Of a stretch of DNA of 64,000 nt, positions 52,235-61,372 are shown piece after piece. Made by a program: the position numbers and the translations under genes. The stretch comes from CAWUEX02 sp038148375. GTDB lineage: Bacteria > Pseudomonadota > Alphaproteobacteria > Rhodospirillales > Rhodospirillaceae. A model generated the notes under the pieces. It was not told the DNA's origin. It made no database searches and worked only from the letters and a program-made list of their open reading frames with translations. The first letter of the stretch is position 1. Each line of letters starts with the position of its first letter. Location of the stretch: assembly GCA_038148375.1 (NCBI GenBank), contig JAYQVH010000004.1, positions 158,164-222,163 of the forward strand, written 5' to 3'.

Positions 52235-52777
52235 ATGCGCTCTTTCTTAATTTCGACGGCTGTTGCCGTGGGCATTCTGTCTGTCCACGCGCAGGCGACT
52301 GAAATCGTTTGTCCGGGCGATCAGTCCAATCTCAATACTTATCTTGAGATGACCCAAATCCTGTTCAACGAGCGTCAAGGCGCGCGGGCATCGGAATATT
52401 ATGCTGATGAATTCGTCAGCCATAATGTCGACGCCGGCGGACTTGGTACGGCGGTTCGCACGCCTGATCACATGAGCAGAATTTGGGAACATTCCGAACG
52501 GGTGTCTCCGGATCGCCAGCTGATCAACAATCTGATCATCTGTCAGGGAGATTTGGTCGTTGCACGCGTCACCCTAAAGGGCACGCGGATCGAGGGAGAA
52601 ATGGAGGGTAATCCTCCGAATGGGCGTCGCTTCGAAACGTCGGCAATCGATATCTACCGCTTCAAGGACGGCAAAGTTATCGAGCGTTGGGGCAACAACG
52701 ACGGAATTGCGATGATTCGCCAACTTGGCCTTAAGACAGACTTGTCGATGACCCCACTCGACAAAAACAGAGACTAA
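52235..52777 (+). CDS. SnoaL-like (ester cyclase-type) exported protein
   Basis: 180 residues from ATG 52235, with GCGGAGG upstream. A TTG at 52229 is less suitable. A signal peptide (AVGILSVHAQATE) precedes a SnoaL-like cystatin fold: 'FNERQGARASEYYADEFVSHN', 'VVARVTLKGTRIEGEMEGNPPNGRRFETSAIDIYRFKDGKVIERWG'. The last segment (I-D-I-Y-R-F-x-D-G-K-V-I-E-x-W) is the family hallmark. The substrate is unknown. It lies 52 bases after ctaB. A stem-loop follows it. Confidence 0.88.
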   Translation: MRSFLISTAVAVGILSVHAQATEIVCPGDQSNLNTYLEMTQILFNERQGARASEYYADEFVSHNVDAGGLGTAVRTPDHMSRIWEHSERVSPDRQLINNLIICQGDLVVARVTLKGTRIEGEMEGNPPNGRRFETSAIDIYRFKDGKVIERWGNNDGIAMIRQLGLKTDLSMTPLDKNRD

Positions 52778-52784
52778 GTATTAG

Positions 52785-52843
52785 GCGCGACCGCCACTTC
52801 ATAATTTTGCCTTGCTTTCCCCATAAGGCCATAACGGTCGCGC
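52785..52843. repeat. Compound stem-loop after the SnoaL-like gene
   Basis: GCGCGACCG (52785-52793) pairs with CGGTCGCGC (52835-52843), and an inner GCCTT/AAGGC pair lies in the loop. There is no T-tract. It may be a weak terminator or mRNA-stabilising structure. Confidence 0.5.
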
Positions 52844-52980
52844 TCTCCAGGCAGTTAAGGTATGTTAATCCCCTATAATTATAGTGGAGGCGGTGGGAGC
52901 AGAATGGCCGGGTAATGCATCCGCCCGGCGCTGGTAAGCGTAGATAGGTCAATACGTTCCTCTTGTTTACGGACTCTGCA

Positions 52981-53808
52981 ATGCCGATGCCGATGACACA
53001 AAACAAGCCTCCGCGCCGTATTTGGGCGATTGTTATCTGGCTAATCATTATCGCGGGCCTCATTTGGCTCGCAGGCCCGCGTTCCGCGTCGTCCCAGGAG
53101 GCGTTGCCACCCCTGGCCGAAGCCCAGGATCCGGTCATCGTTGAGGTCGGGCCAAAAACCGACCGATCTCCAATTGATCCGTTCGAGTTGTATCCGGCGG
53201 GTATGGAATTTGACGTGTATCGGAAGGGCGCTCGTGTCGGACGACATAAAGTCGAGTTCGAGAGAGATGGCGTCCAACTCAAAGTTACGAGTCATTTCAA
53301 ACTCAAAGTCAAACTCCTGTTCATCACGGCTTATAAATTCGAGTTTGAATCCATTGGCCTATGGAAGGATGGCGTTCTGCGGTCCCTGACATCAGCGACG
53401 AACGACAATGGTAGCGAGTCGACCGTAGAAGCTTATTTGGCGGAAGACGGTACTTTCTATTCTGCGGGGCGCAAGGGCACGTTCGAAGGCGATGATTGGG
53501 TGTATCCCTCAAATCACTGGAATGTCGGTGCCGTTGATAGTTCCGTCGTTCTGAACACCATCAACGGCCAACTCGCTAAAGTCGAAATACTCGGCCGCGG
53601 AATCGAAAACGTTGAAACGGAATCCGGCATCGTCGCAGCAGAGCGATTTGAATACACCGGCGACCTCAGGGATACCACGGTCTGGTACGACCGCGACGGA
53701 AGATGGGTGCGTATGCAGTTTACCACTAAGCAGGGCGAGACGCTGGAATACGTCTGTAAGGAATGTGGTCTGCCTGAGAGTTCCCAGCAAATGTCCGCGG
53801 CGCCCTGA
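52981..53808 (+). CDS. DUF6134-like membrane-anchored protein
   Basis: 275 residues from ATG 52981. An upstream TTG at 52963 is less likely. A membrane anchor ('IWAIVIWLIIIAGLIWLAG') is followed by a periplasmic beta-rich domain: 'FDVYRKGARVGRHKVEFERDGVQLKVTSHFKLKVKLLFITAYKFEFES' landmark and a C-terminal cysteine pair 'YVCKECG'. The layout matches what I recall as DUF6134. The function is unknown, and lipid or lipoprotein handling is possible. The stop codon overlaps the start of the SDR gene, so translation is coupled. Confidence 0.7.
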   Translation: MPMPMTQNKPPRRIWAIVIWLIIIAGLIWLAGPRSASSQEALPPLAEAQDPVIVEVGPKTDRSPIDPFELYPAGMEFDVYRKGARVGRHKVEFERDGVQLKVTSHFKLKVKLLFITAYKFEFESIGLWKDGVLRSLTSATNDNGSESTVEAYLAEDGTFYSAGRKGTFEGDDWVYPSNHWNVGAVDSSVVLNTINGQLAKVEILGRGIENVETESGIVAAERFEYTGDLRDTTVWYDRDGRWVRMQFTTKQGETLEYVCKECGLPESSQQMSAAP

Positions 53809-54569
53809 TGGCGCGATTGCTCTGGATTACGGGCGCGGGTAAGGGCATTGGCAAAGCCGTTGCGCTGGAATACGCAGCGCGCGGTTGGACCGTGGCGATC
53901 AGTGCCCGCACGCGGGAGGACCTCGAAGCGGTGGCGGGGGAGGCCAATGACAAAGGCTTCTCAGGCGCAGTTCATCCGTATGTGTTGGACGTTACAGATC
54001 ACGACGCGTTCAAGCAGACCTTCAAGGTGATTGAGAACGATCTTGCTAACGTCGATCAAGTCATTTTCAACGCGGGGACACACGTTCCCACAGAGCCGAA
54101 GAAATTTTCGGTCGGGCCGTTCCGGACGCTGATGGAGGTCAACTACCTCGGGTCTGTCAACGGGCTCGACGCTGTTTTACCGTCTTTCATCGACCGCAAG
54201 AGCGGCCACGTCGCCGTTGTTGCGTCCGTCGCCGGATACGGCGGCTTACCCAATGCGGCGGCATATGGGGCGACCAAAGCCGGCCTCATCAACATGTGCG
54301 AGAGCTTAAAGACCCAGCTCGACGGCCTGGGCGTGACAATTTCAGTAATTAATCCTGGGTTTGTGCGCACTCCGCTCACGGACAAAAACGACTTTCCCAT
54401 GCCATTCCTGATGGAACCTGAAGACGCCGCGCGAGCCGTGTTTCAAGGCATGGCGAAACGCAAGTTTGAGATCGCATTTCCAACGCCGTTTGTCCTGATC
54501 CTAAAGTTTCTGCGGATCCTGCCATATTGGCTGTATTTTCCGCTCGTTAGAAAAATGACGGGCGTATAG
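53808..54569 (+). CDS. Short-chain dehydrogenase/reductase
   Basis: 253 residues, classical SDR: cofactor motif 'TGAGKGIG' (residues 8-15), 'FNAG' (NNAG-equivalent), catalytic serine in 'VASVAGYGG' and 'AAYGATKAG' (YxxxK), then 'NPGFVRTPLTD'. The C-terminal 'FVLILKFLRILPYWLYFPL' is hydrophobic and may associate with the membrane, which suits a lipid substrate. It is part of a conserved gene set with SnoaL, Cfa, DUF1365 and FAD oxidoreductase genes. Confidence 0.93.
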   Translation: MARLLWITGAGKGIGKAVALEYAARGWTVAISARTREDLEAVAGEANDKGFSGAVHPYVLDVTDHDAFKQTFKVIENDLANVDQVIFNAGTHVPTEPKKFSVGPFRTLMEVNYLGSVNGLDAVLPSFIDRKSGHVAVVASVAGYGGLPNAAAYGATKAGLINMCESLKTQLDGLGVTISVINPGFVRTPLTDKNDFPMPFLMEPEDAARAVFQGMAKRKFEIAFPTPFVLILKFLRILPYWLYFPLVRKMTGV

Positions 54570-54571
54570 AC

Positions 54572-55009
54572 GTGGCGTCAAACGATCATCCAGCGGCAGC
54601 GTACATCCGGTTCTACGAAACATTGACGCCTGCCGGTCTGGACGCGCTCTCAAGCGTGGTTCACGAAGAAATATTGTTCAGAGACCCGTTCAATGAAGTG
54701 CGGGGGTTGGCTGCATATCGCGGAATACTAGCTTCCATGTTCGATGCCGCGCCGGACATCTCCTTCGCGGTTAAGCACTGCGCTTACGATGGCGACGTCT
54801 GTTACTTGCGCTGGGACAGCACGGCCACCGTCAAAGCGTTGGGCCGGGACCCATGGGTGGTGCAGGGGATGAGCGAACTTACGTTCGCCGACGACGGCCG
54901 AATTCTCGCACACATCGATTTTTGGGACGCCGCGTCGCAGTTCTACGAGCGTGTGCCGATTGTCGGCGGATTGATCAGACTCATTCGGCGGCGCGTTGCT
55001 GCACATTAG
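54572..55009 (+). CDS. NTF2/SnoaL-like protein
   Basis: 145 residues from GTG 54572, 2 bases after the SDR stop. A single SnoaL/NTF2-like domain: 'YIRFYETLTPAGLDALSSVVHEEILFRDPFNEVRG' and 'VCYLRWDSTATVKAL', 'GMSELTFADDGRILAHIDFWDAA'. In the ECF/ChrR gene sets of other proteobacteria such a protein accompanies the SDR and Cfa-like genes. It overlaps the convergent DUF3833 gene by 29 bases. Confidence 0.9.
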   Translation: MASNDHPAAAYIRFYETLTPAGLDALSSVVHEEILFRDPFNEVRGLAAYRGILASMFDAAPDISFAVKHCAYDGDVCYLRWDSTATVKALGRDPWVVQGMSELTFADDGRILAHIDFWDAASQFYERVPIVGGLIRLIRRRVAAH

Positions 55010-55565
55010 AATTGGCAGCGGTTTCACTTTCCTCATCCGCGCGGGCAAACGACAACGTCACAACACCTAATTCGAAGCCGAATTTGGACACAGACGCGCG
55101 GTTCAACAGCACGCCCTCAGGCTGCAGGAACATCCAGTCATCGAATTTCACCTTCCACGTTCCGTCACCAACTTTCAAGTTCATGGAATAGGTCCAGTTG
55201 AGCGCGTTTCCGAAGGTCTTACCTGAGGCTTCGCCAATGATGTCGCCAGCGGTTCCGACATAAGTGTTGTCGTCGATCTTCTTGATCGTCCAGACGCGCC
55301 GGTCTTGTTCGCCATCCGAGTAATCAAACTCTTCATCGAGGGTAAGGATCTCTCCGTCCCAGGTGCCGGTTATGTCGACGACGAATTCGCGACGCAGGTT
55401 TCCAAAGCGATCGTGGAACATGCCCCAAGCCTTGGTTTTACCCTCAAAGTAGTCCTCAAGGACCAAACGGGGCTCGCGTCCTGCAAAATCTTCCGGTTTC
55501 ATCGTTCCACTGCACCCTGTTACTGTAACCAGGACGGCGAAACACAGCAGGATGGTTCGAACCAT
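54981..55565 (-). CDS. DUF3833 family lipoprotein
   Basis: 194 residues. A lipoprotein signal peptide with lipobox VTGC precedes a lipocalin-like domain with the DUF3833 landmarks 'LEDYFEGKTKAWGMFHDRFGNLRREF', 'LDEEFDYSDGE...RVW' and 'FDDWMFLQPEGVLLNRASVSKFGF'. It probably binds lipids at a membrane. The gene is the last of the minus-strand FAD-DUF1365-Cfa-GPH-DUF3833 run, and its 3' end overlaps the convergent NTF2-like gene. Confidence 0.93.
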   Translation of the reverse strand: MVRTILLCFAVLVTVTGCSGTMKPEDFAGREPRLVLEDYFEGKTKAWGMFHDRFGNLRREFVVDITGTWDGEILTLDEEFDYSDGEQDRRVWTIKKIDDNTYVGTAGDIIGEASGKTFGNALNWTYSMNLKVGDGTWKVKFDDWMFLQPEGVLLNRASVSKFGFELGVVTLSFARADEESETAANSNVQQRAAE

Positions 55566-55574
55566 TCATACCTC

Positions 55575-56933
55575 CTAAGTCGCCTGTGTCGCCCGGCGGT
55601 CAAGCCGCCGTCTGATAAGTTCTTGCCGCTCCCGTGTGATCGGAAAATTCCAGACCACCGCGATCGCTATACATTTAAGTACGACGGGCACCCCCGCATA
55701 GATCACCGCCAGTGACCGCAATGCGGACGGACTATTTCCTCCGTCCGCCGAGAAACCTAAACCCTCCAGTAAGGGAAAAGTCACGCCGACCGCCACAGCC
55801 AGAGCCAGTTTTGTCGACATGCTCCACAGGGCAAAGAACAGGCCTGCGCGGGCCTTGCCACTGCGAAGCCTATCGAAATCGACGACGTCCGCCTGCAGGG
55901 CCGGGGGCAATGCCAGATCGGCGCCCAGCCCCATTCCAGTGACGACGCAGACCAGGGCGAACGCCCCGATCTGGCCGGGAGCAAGGAAGGGCACCCAAAC
56001 GAAGGCCAGGCAAGTGACGATCATGGCCCAGCACCAAACCTTATGTTTGCCGAACCGGCAGCTCAACGGCACCCAAAGCGGGATCGAGAGTACACCGCTG
56101 ACGAAATAGGCCAGGATTAGAAGACCGCGCTGGCTCTCTGCCGCTTCCAATCCGAATTCGAGGTACAGAAGGAACAGCGCTGCCGGGATGCCGTTTGCCA
56201 TGCCGTTGATGAACCAGGCAGAGAGCAACCGTACGAACGGTTTGTTGGCAAACATTATCCGGCCGGCGCCGATGGCCGCGGCAATGGAGAGTGGATGCCG
56301 TGTTTCGCCGCGCGTCCTGATTGCCGGAACTTCCGGCACCCTCCACAGCAAGAGTAGGATCGCAGGGCCGCCCAGCGCAATCGCCGTCCACGACACCGCT
56401 GCCAGACCTTCGGATTCACTCCATCCGATGCCAGCTGTGACGGCCGGAATCGCACCGGCCACGAGGATGCCGACCAGCGTCAGGCCTTCCCGGATACCGG
56501 TGATTTTGGATCGTTCATGGTAATCGTCGCTCAGTTCCGCGCCCCATGCGGTATAGGGTACGGCGATGAAGGTCCATCCGAGGTAAAGGACGACCGCCCA
56601 AATCAGCAGGTAGGCGGCTGCCACATCCTCGGGCGGCTGAAATAGCCGGACGAGTGCGAAGCCTGCCAGCAGTGCGCCGATGAAGATCCAGGGCTTGCGC
56701 CGTCCCCACCTTGTCTCATACCGGTCGCTGACGACGCCGATCAACGGGTCCGAAATCACATCGACGCTACGCGCGGCCAACAACACCAGTCCGGCGGCAG
56801 ACAGGCCCAATCCTTCCGCGTACAGGGCTGGCAAATATACGAACGCCGGGATAGTCGGCATCGCGAGAGCGAAAGCCGGCAAGCCGTACGCAATCAAACG
56901 GCGAAGTGACAAAGAGGGCGGTGGACTGGGCAT
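55575..56933 (-). CDS. GPH-type MFS transporter
   Basis: 452 residues, twelve transmembrane helices. The glycoside-pentoside-hexuronide:cation symporter signature is present in the first half: 'VDVISDPLIGVVSDRYETRWGRRKPWI', with 'YTAWGAELSDDYHERSKITGIRE' further on. In this genomic context (lipid-modifying genes, RpoE/ChrR) the substrate is more likely a lipid, fatty acid or osmolyte than a sugar, but that is inference. It lies between the DUF3833 gene (9 bases) and the Cfa-like gene (41 bases). Confidence 0.9.
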   Translation of the reverse strand: MPSPPPSLSLRRLIAYGLPAFALAMPTIPAFVYLPALYAEGLGLSAAGLVLLAARSVDVISDPLIGVVSDRYETRWGRRKPWIFIGALLAGFALVRLFQPPEDVAAAYLLIWAVVLYLGWTFIAVPYTAWGAELSDDYHERSKITGIREGLTLVGILVAGAIPAVTAGIGWSESEGLAAVSWTAIALGGPAILLLLWRVPEVPAIRTRGETRHPLSIAAAIGAGRIMFANKPFVRLLSAWFINGMANGIPAALFLLYLEFGLEAAESQRGLLILAYFVSGVLSIPLWVPLSCRFGKHKVWCWAMIVTCLAFVWVPFLAPGQIGAFALVCVVTGMGLGADLALPPALQADVVDFDRLRSGKARAGLFFALWSMSTKLALAVAVGVTFPLLEGLGFSADGGNSPSALRSLAVIYAGVPVVLKCIAIAVVWNFPITRERQELIRRRLDRRATQAT

Positions 56934-56974
56934 CGGGGAGACCCGTGCGTGACTAAAGGACTTACAAGTGTCCC

Positions 56975-58198
56975 TTATACGCGCGCGATCTTAAAGTGGC
57001 CCACATCGATCAGTTTGGCGCGGAACCCGCCTTCGCAATAGGCCAGATACATTTCCCACATGCGGCGAAATCTCTCGTCGAACCCCAGCGGTTCGATGTC
57101 TGACCAGGCGCCGAGAAACCGGGTGCGCCATTCCCGTAAGGTTTGGGCATAACTGTCGCCAAAGTGAGACATGTCGACCAGTTGCAGCTTTGCCTGTTCA
57201 ACTTGGTCTTTCAGGGCGCTGACCGACGGCAGCATGCCGCCGGGGAAGATGTAGCGCTGAATAAAATCGGCGCTGCGCCGGTAGCGATCAAAGTGCCCGT
57301 CGTCGATGGTGATGATTTGCAGCGCAGCCTCTCCACCTTGAACCAGGCGGTCGCGGACCATATTGAAATAATGAGGCCAGTTGGCCTCGCCGACGGCCTC
57401 GAACATCTCAATGGAGGCGATGCGGTCGTATTGTCCGTCAACGTCGCGGTAGTCCTGAAGGCGCAAATCAACGCGGTCCGACAGCCCCGCCTTTTGTAAA
57501 CGCTCGCCGGCAAAATTGAGTTGTTCTTTGGATAGCGTCAGGCCGGTGATCGAGCAGCCGTATTCCTTGATGGCGAATTCGGCAAAGCCGCCCCAACCAA
57601 AACCGACTTCAAGCACGTTGTGACCCGGCTGTAATCTCAACAGTTCGGCGATCCGCCGGTATTTCTGCTCTTGGGCTTGATCGAGCGGCACATTGTCATC
57701 CGTGAAATACGCCGACGAGTAGGTCATCGTGGGGTCGAGCCACTGCTGATAGAAATCGTTGCCGAGGTCGTAGTGGGCGGAGATGTTACGTTTTGCGCCG
57801 CGTTTGGTGTTGGCACGTAGCGTGTGAATGATGCGGTTGCGAATGCGATGCCAGAATCCGTCAAGCTCGTGCGTCTTGGCATGGGGCCTGTTGACCACGG
57901 CGATCTCAACAACCTTTGACGGATCGGGACTGTCCCAGTCGCCGTCAAGATAGGATTCGACAAAGCCCATATCGCCTTGGGTGAGGAGCCGGCGGACTGC
58001 CCGCCAGCGGTTGATCACCATCGCCGCATGCGGTTCACCGCCGGGACCGAGCGCGTGAAAAGATCCATCAGGAAGGGTGACGTCGAGGCGTCCGATTGAA
58101 ATCTTGCTGAGGACACTGACGACTTTTCCGACCAGCGCATGCGCGCCGGGCCGGACCGCCGTTGAAGCGTTCTCGTTTGAGTGTGTTGTGCCGTCCAT
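56975..58198 (-). CDS. cfa: Cyclopropane-fatty-acyl-phospholipid synthase-like methyltransferase
   Basis: 407 residues from ATG 58198. AGAGGG precedes this ATG, whereas a TTG at 58231 would overlap the DUF1365 gene. The SAM motif is 'VLEVGFGWGGFAEFA', preceded by 'ISAHYDLGNDFYQQWLDPTMTYSSAYF' and followed by 'TGLTLSKEQLNFA' and 'SIEMFEAVGE', all CFA synthase landmarks. It methylates or cyclopropanates membrane unsaturated acyl chains. A UfaM-like role in furan fatty acid formation is also possible. It lies downstream of DUF1365 and the FAD oxidoreductase. Confidence 0.93.
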   Translation of the reverse strand: MDGTTHSNENASTAVRPGAHALVGKVVSVLSKISIGRLDVTLPDGSFHALGPGGEPHAAMVINRWRAVRRLLTQGDMGFVESYLDGDWDSPDPSKVVEIAVVNRPHAKTHELDGFWHRIRNRIIHTLRANTKRGAKRNISAHYDLGNDFYQQWLDPTMTYSSAYFTDDNVPLDQAQEQKYRRIAELLRLQPGHNVLEVGFGWGGFAEFAIKEYGCSITGLTLSKEQLNFAGERLQKAGLSDRVDLRLQDYRDVDGQYDRIASIEMFEAVGEANWPHYFNMVRDRLVQGGEAALQIITIDDGHFDRYRRSADFIQRYIFPGGMLPSVSALKDQVEQAKLQLVDMSHFGDSYAQTLREWRTRFLGAWSDIEPLGFDERFRRMWEMYLAYCEGGFRAKLIDVGHFKIARV

Positions 58199-58217
58199 GG
58201 CGCCCTCTAAAACAACG

Positions 58218-59009
58218 TTAGCTGTGAGCAACCGTAATCATGTGTGGAGGCGGGTCTGGTCTTTTCACCAAGGGCACGCCCTTGCGCCACAACTTCAGCG
58301 CCTCCCAATGTATGCCGCCAATTACTTTGAGCGTCATCAAGGGGTATGACAAGAACGCTTTGACCAATGTCCATTTTTTGAGTGGTTGTTTGAAGCCGCT
58401 GAAAGACGCGAATAAAAGTGTGCCTTCAGCATCCGTTTCGTGAATGGCCACCGCAATTTCATCTCCAGGCGGCACAATTCGGAAATTGTAGGTCATATCC
58501 ATGTCGATAAACGGGGAGACATAAAAACACTTGTCCACCGTCTGCCGGATGATCGATCTGCCGCCGTTGTCCCCCTTACCAGATGGAACGGCGAACACGT
58601 AACAGTGGCGCTGACCGAAGGTATTCGAGACTTCGTGGATGATGGCGGCCAAAGTGCCGTCCGATGCGTAGCAAAAGTAATTGCACAGCGGGTTGAACAC
58701 GTAGCCGAGAATGCGCGGATAGCAGAGCAGCTTAATCGCGCCCCCATTGAGGTCCACACCTGCTTCGCCAAGCACCTGCTCGACCCAGGGTCTCAAAGGC
58801 TCATCGGTTCCAGGACCATGGTCGCGATTGAAAAAGCTCAGCAGCGAAAACCTGTTGTATCCGAATCCGCGCACCGTGGTGTGAAGTGTGTCGAGTTCGT
58901 TGAGGTCGAGGAGAGACGCAAATACTTTGTAGGTGAGTTTGTGGCGGCGCGGGCGCGTTCGCCTGTGCATGACATTGCCGCGGTAGATGCAGGACGTCGA
59001 TTCTGTCAT
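58218..59009 (-). CDS. DUF1365 domain-containing protein
   Basis: 263 residues. DUF1365 landmarks: 'SCIYRGNVMHRRTRPRRHKLTYKVF', 'FGYNRFSLLSFFNRDHG', 'CYPRILGYVFNPLCNYFCY' and 'FYVSPFIDMDMTYNFRI'. These proteins of unknown function are almost always next to FAD oxidoreductase and Cfa-like genes, so a role in modified fatty acid synthesis is inferred. It follows the FAD oxidoreductase by 5 bases. Confidence 0.94.
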   Translation of the reverse strand: MTESTSCIYRGNVMHRRTRPRRHKLTYKVFASLLDLNELDTLHTTVRGFGYNRFSLLSFFNRDHGPGTDEPLRPWVEQVLGEAGVDLNGGAIKLLCYPRILGYVFNPLCNYFCYASDGTLAAIIHEVSNTFGQRHCYVFAVPSGKGDNGGRSIIRQTVDKCFYVSPFIDMDMTYNFRIVPPGDEIAVAIHETDAEGTLLFASFSGFKQPLKKWTLVKAFLSYPLMTLKVIGGIHWEALKLWRKGVPLVKRPDPPPHMITVAHS

Positions 59010-59014
59010 CTTTT

Positions 59015-60361
59015 TTAAGCCGCAACCGCGCGGTCTTGAGTCTCTGTTGCCATGCAGATTCGGCCGGACTCATTCGGTACCGTCCAAGGGCGTCTGCCAC
59101 CGCCAAGAGCTTCCGCAACGGCCAAGCCAGACTGCAACCCATCTTCATGAAAGCCGTAGCCGAAGTATGCGCCACAAAACCACGTGCGGTTGGAACCCTG
59201 AAGGGCCCAGAGATCTTTTTGGGCCTCGAGAGCAGCTTGATCAAAAATCGGGTGTTCGTAGTCGAACCGGTCAATGACACGGGATGAGTCCGGTTCGCGA
59301 TGTGGATTAAGCGTGACAAAGATCGGATGCCGGGGATCGATATTCTGCAGCAGGTTCATCCAATAGGTAAGGCAAACGAGCTTTTCGTTACCGTCTTGAG
59401 CCGCAGAGACGTAGTTCCAACTGGCCCACGCGCGGCGGCGGCGCGGCATCATCGTCTCGTCAGTATGCACAATGGCGCGGTTGGTCTCATAGCGGATTGC
59501 GCTCAGCAGGGCGCGTTCTTCTGCTGAGGCATCCTCGAGCATTGTTAAGGCCTGGTTCGAATGGGCGGCGATGACAACGTGATCAAAGTGATCCACGTTG
59601 CCCGATGCTGTTCTTACTGTTACGCCCTCGTCGTGCCGCGTGACAGATGTCACCGCGTCTCCACAGCGCACGCCGGTCCTGAACGTATCGGCAATCTTGT
59701 TCACATATGTCCGGCTTCCGCCTGAAACCGTGCGCCATTTCGGGCGCAGGTGCTTCTTTGTTTCGAGTAGACCGTGGTTGGAAAAGAAGCGCACGAACGC
59801 TGTTAAAGGATACGCACGTATTTCGTCGAACGACGCCGACCAGATGGAGCTCGCCATTGGGTAAATATGGTCCCGTAAAAATCCATCGCTGTACCCGGAC
59901 CTGTTAAGGTAGTCGCCGAGAGACAGCGACGCGTTTTCCGGCAGGGCCGCATCGGCCACACATTCCCGGTAAAACCGCAGGATGTCCCAGACCATGTTCC
60001 AGAACCGGGGCCTCACCAGATTTCGCTTCTGCGCCAGCAGTCCTTTCAACCCGGATCCCGAATACTCAAACCGGCCATCGTTAACGGAGGCGGAAAAAGA
60101 CATATTGCTGTCTTCTGTCGTCACCCCGAGATGGTCAAACAAAGCCGTCAGATTGGGATAAGTGCGCTCGTTGTAAACAATAAAGCCGGTATCAACCGGA
60201 ATGGATTGGTTCCCATTCGGGCCATTGATGGTGACGTCGACGGTATTGCAGTGCCCGCCTATCCTGCCGTCTTTCTCATATACGATAACGTCGTGGTTTC
60301 GACTAAGGAGCCAGGCCGCGGACAATCCCGCGACGCCAGTCCCGATAACGGCAATTTTCAA
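59015..60361 (-). CDS. FAD-dependent amine-oxidase-type oxidoreductase (UfaD-like candidate)
   Basis: 448 residues. The FAD-binding Rossmann motif is at the extreme N-terminus ('IAVIGTGVAGLSAAWLLSRNHDVIVYEKDGRIGGH', GxGxxG then E and GG), with 'YPNLTALFDHLGV' and 'RPKWRTVSGGSRTYV' of the flavin amine oxidase/desaturase-like family and 'CGAYFGYGFHEDG' near the C-terminus. In Rhodobacter sphaeroides, from memory, a homologue is RpoE-controlled and needed for furan fatty acids. It heads the minus-strand lipid operon and faces rpoE. Confidence 0.92.
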   Translation of the reverse strand: MKIAVIGTGVAGLSAAWLLSRNHDVIVYEKDGRIGGHCNTVDVTINGPNGNQSIPVDTGFIVYNERTYPNLTALFDHLGVTTEDSNMSFSASVNDGRFEYSGSGLKGLLAQKRNLVRPRFWNMVWDILRFYRECVADAALPENASLSLGDYLNRSGYSDGFLRDHIYPMASSIWSASFDEIRAYPLTAFVRFFSNHGLLETKKHLRPKWRTVSGGSRTYVNKIADTFRTGVRCGDAVTSVTRHDEGVTVRTASGNVDHFDHVVIAAHSNQALTMLEDASAEERALLSAIRYETNRAIVHTDETMMPRRRRAWASWNYVSAAQDGNEKLVCLTYWMNLLQNIDPRHPIFVTLNPHREPDSSRVIDRFDYEHPIFDQAALEAQKDLWALQGSNRTWFCGAYFGYGFHEDGLQSGLAVAEALGGGRRPWTVPNESGRICMATETQDRAVAA

Positions 60362-60700
60362 CCTTTGTTCCCCCGTCGTGTTCGTCTCTGCGCCAGCCTA
60401 AACTAAACAGAAACTATTGATTTGATACACAAATTTTTGCCTTCTCTATGGCCGCGCACCACCAAATCGGCCCTGCACGGGGCCAACCCTTTCGAGCGTG
60501 TTAATGACCATAGATTTTGTCCTGATACGGCACATACCCGATCGCGGTTCACTTGCGCCCAAAGAAGCTCTATACCTCAAATAACCACATGAAAAATAAG
60601 TGTATTATTTTGTACACTCAAAGTGATCTGTGCCCGGCCAGCCAGCGTAAAGACATGTACGTGGAGAGTATGTTTTTACTCATTGGGCGGAGAGAACTGA
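60362..60700. other. Divergent control region between FAD oxidoreductase and rpoE
   Basis: 339 bases, AT-richer than its surroundings. It holds the RpoE-type promoter for the sigma gene at 60624-60653 and a 6-base inverted repeat AGTGTA/TACACT (60599-60618) just upstream of it. I found no matching TGATC-type -35 on the minus strand for the FAD operon, so that operon may use a different promoter. No coding frame is convincing. Confidence 0.55.
60624..60653 (+). promoter_or_regulatory. RpoE/ECF11-type promoter of rpoE-chrR
   Basis: TGATCT (60624-60629), an 18-base spacer and TAAAGA (60648-60653) match the Rhodobacter RpoE promoter pattern TGATC-N18-TAAGA as I recall it. It lies about 48 bases before the sigma factor ATG, so the sigma factor probably transcribes its own operon. 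Confidence 0.7.
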
Positions 60701-61372
60701 ATGTTTGGTGTACAAGAACAGGTTAATGTTCAGAGTTCGCCAACGGTCCTGATGAGGGGTGCGCCGGGAAGCCGGCACGAACGAAGGGTGGTTACAAGTT
60801 CAAAAACTGGTGCCTCGGCAGGTCCAGACAGGGTTGTGATGACGAAGTTGCTCGTCGCGGTTGCCGAACACCGTGACAAGCAGGCTTTTGCCGATCTTTT
60901 TGCTCATTACGGACCGCGCATTAAATCTTATCTCATGCGCCAAGGTGCCGATGCGGCCTCCGCTGAGGAACTGAGCCAGGAAGCGATGCTGTCCGTCTGG
61001 CGGAAAGCAGATCGGTTCGATGCGTCTAAGGCATCCGCCGGGACATGGATCTTTACAGTAGCGCGTAATCTACGGATTGATGCGCTGCGTAAAGAAAATA
61101 GACCTAACTTTGATCCGGAAGACCCAGCTTTTGTTCCCGATGAGGAAGTTGCTCCTGACGACGCGGTCGAGATTGGCGAGACGCAAAAGCAAATACGCGC
61201 CGCCATAGCGCAACTTCCGGAAGAGCAGGCAGAAGTGATCCGTCTTTCGTTCTATGAGGACAAGCCTCATGGAGAAATCGCAGAAGAACTCAACTTGCCG
61301 TTAGGCACCGTGAAGTCACGTTTGAGACTAGCCACGCGTAAGGTTCGCACGGTTTTAGGAGAAGTAGAATGA
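60701..61372 (+). CDS. rpoE: ECF sigma factor, RpoE (ECF11, ChrR-controlled)
   Basis: 223 residues from ATG 60701, supported by GGAGAG six bases upstream. An N-terminal extension of ~46 residues precedes region 2 ('FADLFAHYGPRIKSYLMRQGADAASAEELSQEAMLSVWRKADRFD' with 'WIFTVARNLRIDALR') and region 4 ('LPEEQAEVIRLSFYEDKPHGEIAEELNLPLGTVKSRLRLATRKVR'). It directs transcription of the singlet-oxygen/photo-oxidative stress response. Its stop overlaps the chrR start (ATGA). An ECF11-type promoter lies upstream. Confidence 0.95.
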   Translation: MFGVQEQVNVQSSPTVLMRGAPGSRHERRVVTSSKTGASAGPDRVVMTKLLVAVAEHRDKQAFADLFAHYGPRIKSYLMRQGADAASAEELSQEAMLSVWRKADRFDASKASAGTWIFTVARNLRIDALRKENRPNFDPEDPAFVPDEEVAPDDAVEIGETQKQIRAAIAQLPEEQAEVIRLSFYEDKPHGEIAEELNLPLGTVKSRLRLATRKVRTVLGEVE

